From positions 1-64,000 of the forward strand of contig JANQRA010000020.1 in assembly GCA_028284765.1 (NCBI GenBank): 64,000 bases of DNA, given 5' to 3'. The number at the start of each line of letters is the position of its first letter. Within the stretch, counting starts at the first letter, position 1. Position numbers and translations under genes: made by a program. Shown here in pieces: positions 59,564 to 64,000 of this stretch. Source of the DNA: Acidimicrobiia bacterium. GTDB taxonomy: Bacteria; Actinomycetota; Acidimicrobiia; Spongiisociales; ZC4RG35. Under the pieces are notes generated by a model. That model searched no databases. It saw only the letters and a list, made by a program, of their open reading frames with translations, and was not told the origin of the DNA.

Positions 59564-61354
59564 ATGCGCCCCTTCCCCCGTGGCAGACCAAGACTGGAGA
59601 CCACGGACGTCCGTCTGCGCGAGCAGATCGGCCAACTGCGCAATCTCCTCAGTTTCGTCCGGCCCTTTCGGAAGTGGCTGGCCGCGGCCATCGTCGGGGT
59701 CACCGTCGCTTCGCTACTGGGTCTGGTCTTTCCTTTCATCATGGGCAACCTGGTCGACACCGCACTCGATCAAACTGGCAGTACGGAAGGTTTGGACCGC
59801 ACCGCCCTCCTCCTCCTCGGAGTCTTCTTCGCTCAAGCACTCTTCAACTATCTCCGCTCCTACTCGCTGGCGGTGGTCGGGGAAGGTGTCGTCGCCAACC
59901 TGCGCAAGGCCGTCTACACGCGCATCATCTCTCTGCCTATCCCGTTCTTCGACAACCGGCGCACCGGGGAGATCACATCACGTCTGACGTCCGACGCTTC
60001 GGTGATCCAATCCACCGTCTCCTCAGCGGTGGCATCGGCCCTGGCCCAGGGCATCACTCTCATCGGCGGAGTGGCATTGATGATCTTCCTCAGTCCGCTG
60101 CTGTCACTAACTGTCTTGGTGTTCCTGCCGGTGATGATCATCGGAGCAGCCATCTTCGGACGCCGCCTCAACCGGATCTCCACCGCCTTCCAGGACGAGA
60201 TTGCCTCCGCCAACGCGTACGCCGAGGAGTCGATTGCGTCCATACGAGTCGTGAAGTGGTTCACCGCCGAGAAGGAGTCGACCGCTCGCTACGACCGTTC
60301 CATCGCCGAGTCCTACCGCATCGCACTGCGGCGTGCTCGCCTGAGGGCCCTGTTCGTTCCCGGTGTCACCTTCTTCGCATTCGGCACTTTGGCGTTGGTC
60401 CTCTGGGTGGGTGGACGTCAGGTCATCGCCGGAACCATCACCGCAGGCGAGTTGGTCTCCTTCCTGCTCTACACGCTGACCGTCGCCGGAGCCATCGGGA
60501 CATTCACCGGTCTCTACTCCCAACTCCAGGAAGCCCTGGGAGCATCTCGCCGGATCTTCGAACTACTGGAGGAGCGTGTCGAGGTTCCCGAGATAGCGAA
60601 CCCAAAAACACCCCAAACCGAAGTGGGCTCGGTCCAGTTCGTAGACGTGAGCTTCAGCTACTCCGGTCGGGACACGGGAGTACTCCACGACATCGACCTC
60701 ACCGTCGCCCCCGGCAAGGTGGTCGCTCTCGTAGGATCCTCAGGGTCCGGCAAGACCACCATCACCCAGCTCATCCCCCGTTTCTACGACGTCTCCGAGG
60801 GCCAGGTGGTCGTCAATGGAGTCGACGTCAAACACCAGGCTCTCAACCAGCTCAGATCACAAATGGCCGCTGTTCCTCAGGACGTTCAGCTCTTTTCGGG
60901 GACCATCGCCGAGAACCTCCGAGTGTCGGCTCCCGACGCTGATGACGCCGCCCTCCAAGAGGCCTGCCTAGCTGCAAACGCACATGACTTCATCACCGCG
61001 TTTCCCGACGGCTATGCCACGGTGATCGGCGAACGAGGCGTCCAACTCTCAGGCGGTCAACGCCAACGGGTCGCCATAGCCAGGGCCCTTCTCGCCGATC
61101 CCCGCATCCTCATCCTCGACGAAGCCACCTCTTCACTCGACGCCGAGTCGGAAGGTCTCGTTCAGGAAGCCCTAGAGCGACTAATGGTCGGACGAACAAC
61201 GCTCGTGATCGCCCACCGATTGAGCACGGTCCGCAACGCCGATCGGCTGATCGTGCTCGAGGGCGGACGTATCGTGGAAGACGGCGTCCATGAGTCCCTG
61301 GTTGCAGCGGATGGTGTCTATGCCCGTCTCCTCGAACGGCAACTCACCGACTGA
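59564..61354 (+). CDS. ABC exporter, ABCB/MsbA-type half-transporter
   Basis: 596 residues. The membrane domain (about 30-325) has six helices, with FFDNRRTGEITSRLTSDASV and the coupling-helix stretch EDEIASANAYAEESIASIRV-like sequence. The ATPase has Walker A LVGSSGSGKTTITQLIPRFY, Q-loop AAVPQDVQLFSGTIAENLRV, signature VQLSGGQRQRVAIARALLAD, Walker B ILILDEATSSLDAESE and the H-loop VIAHRLSTV. All motifs are complete, so a homodimer should be an active lipid, peptide or drug exporter. No partner half-transporter is adjacent. Confidence 0.94.
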   Translation: MRPFPRGRPRLETTDVRLREQIGQLRNLLSFVRPFRKWLAAAIVGVTVASLLGLVFPFIMGNLVDTALDQTGSTEGLDRTALLLLGVFFAQALFNYLRSYSLAVVGEGVVANLRKAVYTRIISLPIPFFDNRRTGEITSRLTSDASVIQSTVSSAVASALAQGITLIGGVALMIFLSPLLSLTVLVFLPVMIIGAAIFGRRLNRISTAFQDEIASANAYAEESIASIRVVKWFTAEKESTARYDRSIAESYRIALRRARLRALFVPGVTFFAFGTLALVLWVGGRQVIAGTITAGELVSFLLYTLTVAGAIGTFTGLYSQLQEALGASRRIFELLEERVEVPEIANPKTPQTEVGSVQFVDVSFSYSGRDTGVLHDIDLTVAPGKVVALVGSSGSGKTTITQLIPRFYDVSEGQVVVNGVDVKHQALNQLRSQMAAVPQDVQLFSGTIAENLRVSAPDADDAALQEACLAANAHDFITAFPDGYATVIGERGVQLSGGQRQRVAIARALLADPRILILDEATSSLDAESEGLVQEALERLMVGRTTLVIAHRLSTVRNADRLIVLEGGRIVEDGVHESLVAADGVYARLLERQLTD

Positions 61355-61388
61355 CTAGATCTCTGTCATCCGAAGGTAAGTTCGGACC

Positions 61389-62267
61389 GTGCGGATAGCC
61401 ACCTGGAACGTCAACTCACTCATGGCCCGAATGGAAGTCGTCCAAGCCTGGCTGGACCGGGCTGATCCGGACGTACTGCTCCTCCAGGAGACCAAGTTGG
61501 CCGATGACAAGGCGCCGCACATGGACTTCCAGATCGCAGGCTACGAGCTGGCACACCACGGGGAAGGTAGGTGGAACGGTGTGGCAATCGCCTCGAAGCT
61601 GCCCATCTCCGACGTGGTGACAAACTTCGGAGACGGCGAGGTCGGGGCAAGCACAGCCAAGACCGACGAAGGCGACTACTCACCCCAACGGCAAGCCCGG
61701 ATGATCAGCGTCACCGCCGGAGATGTTCGTTTCGTCAGCGTCTACGTCCCGAACGGACGACAGATCGGCACCGAGTTTTACGACGGGAAGCTGGCCTGGA
61801 TGGAACGTCTGCAGACCTGGCTCCGAGAAGAGTGCACCGCAGACGAGCCGCTCGTCGTTGCCGGAGACTTCAACATCACTCCGACGGACGACGACGTTTG
61901 GGATGCGAGGTCTGCGCACGGCGGGACCCACGTCTCGGAACCGGAGCGTGAGGCACTCGGGGCATTACGGAAGTGGGGGCTCACCGACGCCTACCGCCTG
62001 CACCACACCGACCCCGGGCGTTACTCGTGGTGGGACTACCGGGCGGGGATGTTCCAGAAAAACATGGGCATGAGGTTGGACCTCGTCTACGTGTCAAAGC
62101 CTCTCGTCGACCGAGTGGTCTGGGCCGAGATCGATAGGGAGGCCAGAAAAGGCAAGCCGACACCGTCGGACCACGCCCCCGTCGTTGTCGACCTTGACGA
62201 ACCTGGCAAGGAACTCGACGCCGGATGGGAAGCTGCGATGAAGCGGATCGCCCAACGGAGTACATGA
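61389..62267 (+). CDS. xth: Exodeoxyribonuclease III
   Basis: 292 residues from GTG 61389. The exonuclease-endonuclease-phosphatase motifs are complete: ATWNVNSL, LLLQETKLADDKAPH (metal glutamate), VYVPNGRQIG, VAGDFNITPTDDDVWD (D and N), LDLVYVSKPL and the terminal SDHAPVVVD (catalytic histidine). It removes 3' blocking groups and nicks at abasic sites in base-excision repair. It is followed by a small GC-rich hairpin. Confidence 0.95.
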   Translation: MRIATWNVNSLMARMEVVQAWLDRADPDVLLLQETKLADDKAPHMDFQIAGYELAHHGEGRWNGVAIASKLPISDVVTNFGDGEVGASTAKTDEGDYSPQRQARMISVTAGDVRFVSVYVPNGRQIGTEFYDGKLAWMERLQTWLREECTADEPLVVAGDFNITPTDDDVWDARSAHGGTHVSEPEREALGALRKWGLTDAYRLHHTDPGRYSWWDYRAGMFQKNMGMRLDLVYVSKPLVDRVVWAEIDREARKGKPTPSDHAPVVVDLDEPGKELDAGWEAAMKRIAQRST

Positions 62268-62338
62268 TCTTCGACACCACTGTCTTAGGGGCAGCCGCAT
62301 ATGCCATGATCTGACTCGTCTGAAGCGTCACCAAGGAC

Positions 62339-62355
62339 CTCCGCCCTAAGCGGAG
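62339..62355 (+). terminator. Hairpin downstream of exonuclease III
   Basis: CTCCGC (62339-62344) and GCGGAG (62350-62355) form a 6-base stem with a 5-base loop, followed by TCTTTCCTT. It lies 72 bases after the exonuclease stop. The short T-rich tail makes a weak intrinsic terminator plausible. Confidence 0.5.
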
Positions 62356-62553
62356 TCTTTCCTTGAGAGTCAGCCCAACCTCGTGGTGAGCGCAGATCGT
62401 AAGTCGGCTCCCCTCAGACCTCGCCCATTGGTGCCTGTGGACCGGGTCGGAATTCCTCATCTCGACGTTTGACCCAGCTGCCAAGTGGAGTCCGAGCCAG
62501 CGGGCATTCATCTAGGTCGTGCCAGATGAGATCGTCACCCGGAGACTGACTAG

Positions 62554-62586
62554 CCGTGGAGCTATTGCCGCCCAATAGCTCCACGG
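62554..62586. repeat. Perfect 14-base inverted repeat between convergent genes
   Basis: CCGTGGAGCTATTG (62554-62567) and CAATAGCTCCACGG (62573-62586) pair perfectly around a 5-base loop CCGCC. It lies 66 bases past the end of the maoC-type gene on the minus strand and about 290 past the exonuclease gene. No U-run follows in either direction. It may be a bidirectional terminator or mRNA 3'-end element, or the end of a small mobile repeat. The rest of the 62268-62651 gap holds no convincing gene. Confidence 0.6.
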
Positions 62587-62651
62587 GACAGCTGCCCTGC
62601 TGCAGAGGCTCAGGGCGGTTGACTCCCCGAGCCAGACTCAGACCTTCTACT

Positions 62652-63161
62652 TCACCAATCAGTCGATGGCTCAGGGAACGGCGACTGAGCGCCTTCTGCC
62701 CCGCGCCTGTACACGAGGAAGCTCCGAGTCCAGCGGATGACTTCGTCGCCGTCCTGGTTCAGACCCCTCGTTCTCACAGTGACGACGCCGGCGTTCGGGC
62801 GCGAGTTGGACTCCCTCAGCGCAACCACCTCGGACTCGGAGTAGAGGGTGTCACCCACGAATACCGGACGCTTCAACTCGATGTTCTCCCAGCCCAGGTT
62901 GGCAAAGGCCAGCTGCGAAGTGTCCATGACCGATTGGCCGGTAACGATCGCCACAGTGAGCGCCGAGTTGACGAGCGGCTTTCCAAACTCCGACTTGGAG
63001 GCATAACTCGCATCGAGGTGCATCGGATTGGTGTTCATCGTCAACAGCGAGAACCAGACGTTGTCGTTTTCGGTGATCGTGCGACCCAGACGGTGTCTAT
63101 AGATATCACCCACGACGAAGTCCTCGAAGAACCTGCCAAGCGGAGCGTCATGGATTGTCAT
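62652..63161 (-). CDS. MaoC-type (R)-hydratase / dehydratase
   Basis: 169 residues forming a single hotdog domain. YRHRLGRTITENDNVWFSLL followed by MNTNPMHLDASYASKSEFGK contains the hydratase motif with the catalytic aspartate/asparagine and histidine (D/N-x4-H), and KRPVFVGDTLYSESEVVALR and RTRGLNQDGDEVIRW follow. It resembles the mesaconyl-/itaconyl-CoA hydratase side of the MaoC family more than the fatty-acid enoyl-CoA hydratases. It should hydrate a 2-enoyl-CoA thioester. The gene is divergent from the 2-hydroxyacid dehydrogenase with about 150 bases between. Confidence 0.88.
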   Translation of the reverse strand: MTIHDAPLGRFFEDFVVGDIYRHRLGRTITENDNVWFSLLTMNTNPMHLDASYASKSEFGKPLVNSALTVAIVTGQSVMDTSQLAFANLGWENIELKRPVFVGDTLYSESEVVALRESNSRPNAGVVTVRTRGLNQDGDEVIRWTRSFLVYRRGAEGAQSPFPEPSTDW

Positions 63162-63310
63162 TAGGCACCTCTAATCATATGTCTGACTTTTATTCGAGAA
63201 TGCGAGTGATGCTGCCACATTCCGGGCGAAAATGACGCTCCGGGCCAGGAAGCGGCGCAATACATCAGACCTATGCTGGGCAATCAAGGCTGCGAGTAGT
63301 AAGGAAAGCT

Positions 63311-64000
63311 GTGACGGATTTCGACACTGAAACCAAGACGGTGGTCATTCTGGACGGGAGTCTCCACCCATCAAACGACTTCAGCTCAGAGAGGGATCGG
63401 TGGGCCAAGAGGGGGATCGAACTGGTCTTGAAGGAGTGCCGAACCGAAGCAGACATCTTGGCGATGGATCTGGATGCTGACGCACTCGTGTACTGGGGTC
63501 TTGACGTGCCAATCACCAGAAGGGTCATCGAGTCGCAGAGACGGTGTCGCATCATCATCAGGTACGGAACAGGTGTGGACTCCGTTGACCTCGACGCAGC
63601 GACCGAACACGGGATACCAGTCGCCATTCCCGCCGGATACTGCACCGACGAGGTCGCGCTCCATGCGACCACTCTCATGTTGACTCTGGCACGGCGGGTC
63701 TCCTTCCTCGATCGTGTGATTGCTTCAGGTGGCTGGAGGGAGCCGTCTCCACATACAGACACCGTCGATCGACTATCGAATCAGACCCTGGGACTACTCG
63801 GCTTTGGTCGAATCGCCCAGCAGGTGGCCAAGAACATGAAACCAATGGTGGCGGAAATTCTATGCGCAGACCCATTCGTCAGCGAAAGCGTCGCAGCCGC
63901 TCAAGGTGTCCAGAAGGTCGAATTCGACGAACTCCTCCGACAATCGGATTTCGTATCGGTGCACTTGCCCCTCACGGACGAAACCCTCGGAATACTCGGA
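63311..64000 (+). CDS. D-isomer 2-hydroxyacid dehydrogenase (3' end outside window)
   Basis: 230 codons from GTG 63311 (AAGGAAAG upstream) with no stop before the window edge. Visible parts: the catalytic-domain end IIIRYGTGVDSVDLDAATEH, GYCTDEVALHATTLMLTLAR, and the NAD-binding TLGLLGFGRIAQQVAKNM with an aspartate at ADPFV. The expected Arg, Glu and His of the active site lie beyond or near the edge, except for the region reached at FVSVHLPLTDETLG. It resembles phosphoglycerate dehydrogenase-like enzymes and differs from the family member at 40.7 kb. Confidence 0.9.
   Translation, partial: MTDFDTETKTVVILDGSLHPSNDFSSERDRWAKRGIELVLKECRTEADILAMDLDADALVYWGLDVPITRRVIESQRRCRIIIRYGTGVDSVDLDAATEHGIPVAIPAGYCTDEVALHATTLMLTLARRVSFLDRVIASGGWREPSPHTDTVDRLSNQTLGLLGFGRIAQQVAKNMKPMVAEILCADPFVSESVAAAQGVQKVEFDELLRQSDFVSVHLPLTDETLGILG

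Noticed and set aside
61981..62511. A 176-codon minus-strand frame reaching the gap after exonuclease III
   Set aside because: Most of it is antisense to exonuclease III and the remainder has no recognisable family or start signal.
62556..63164. A 202-codon plus-strand frame
   Set aside because: It is the antisense shadow of the MaoC-type gene.
1..64000. CRISPR arrays, rRNA and tRNA genes
   Set aside because: No regularly spaced repeats, no rRNA-like conserved stretches and no complete tRNA cloverleaf were seen on either strand.

Overview
The window is GC-rich, densely coded and reads as the chromosome of a high-GC Gram-positive bacterium, most likely an uncultured actinobacterium of the class Acidimicrobiia. 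This is an inference from the lipoproteins with long threonine/glycine/aspartate linkers after the lipobox cysteine, the many GTG and TTG starts, and the single-membrane peptide ABC systems. No rRNA, tRNA or CRISPR array was found.

Defence region, 1 to about 22.3 kb. On the minus strand are a PHP-domain/P-loop ATPase (cut by the window edge), a small winged-helix protein, an NgoMIV-type restriction endonuclease and a DNA cytosine-5 methyltransferase. Divergent from them runs a tight six-gene plus-strand operon: a Vsr endonuclease, a giant GHKL-ATPase/SF2-helicase fusion, a UvrD-like SF1 helicase, DrmA, DrmB (DUF1998) and a NERD-nuclease/SF1-helicase. DrmA and DrmB are DISARM hallmarks, but no DrmC phospholipase-D-like protein, DrmD or DrmE was found. 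The locus therefore looks like an undescribed or poorly described DISARM relative combined with a type II restriction-modification module. It is followed by a cassette of a PD-(D/E)XK-like protein, a solo Mrr N-terminal domain and a frameshifted CBS/HEPN-like gene, then a tyrosine integrase. The cassette lies between two diverged copies of the integrase leader region.

Transition, 20.9 to 24.7 kb: a membrane patatin-like protein, a lipoprotein and a decayed enolase-superfamily pseudogene.

Catabolic region, 24.7 to 56 kb. This is a large amino-acid/peptide utilisation island. It holds a threonine dehydratase-like enzyme, a D-aminoacylase, a FadR-type regulator and a Gfo/Idh oxidoreductase. Two complete peptide ABC transporters follow: A on the minus strand at 29.3-35.2 kb and B on the plus strand at 45.1-51.7 kb. 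Around them are an S9 peptidase, an enolase-superfamily enzyme, an M19 dipeptidase homologue with altered metal ligands, two tandem M14/aspartoacylase-like enzymes, a class V aminotransferase and an LLM flavin oxidoreductase. Between the transporters is an operon of FAH hydrolase, 2-hydroxyacid dehydrogenase, SDR, cytochrome P450 and ferredoxin. Both transporters carry a strong hairpin just after the binding-protein gene, and several palindromic operator candidates are visible.

The right end, 56 to 64 kb, looks like ordinary chromosome: an OFA-type MFS transporter, an orphan sensor histidine kinase, an ABC exporter, exonuclease III, a MaoC dehydratase and a 2-hydroxyacid dehydrogenase truncated by the window edge.
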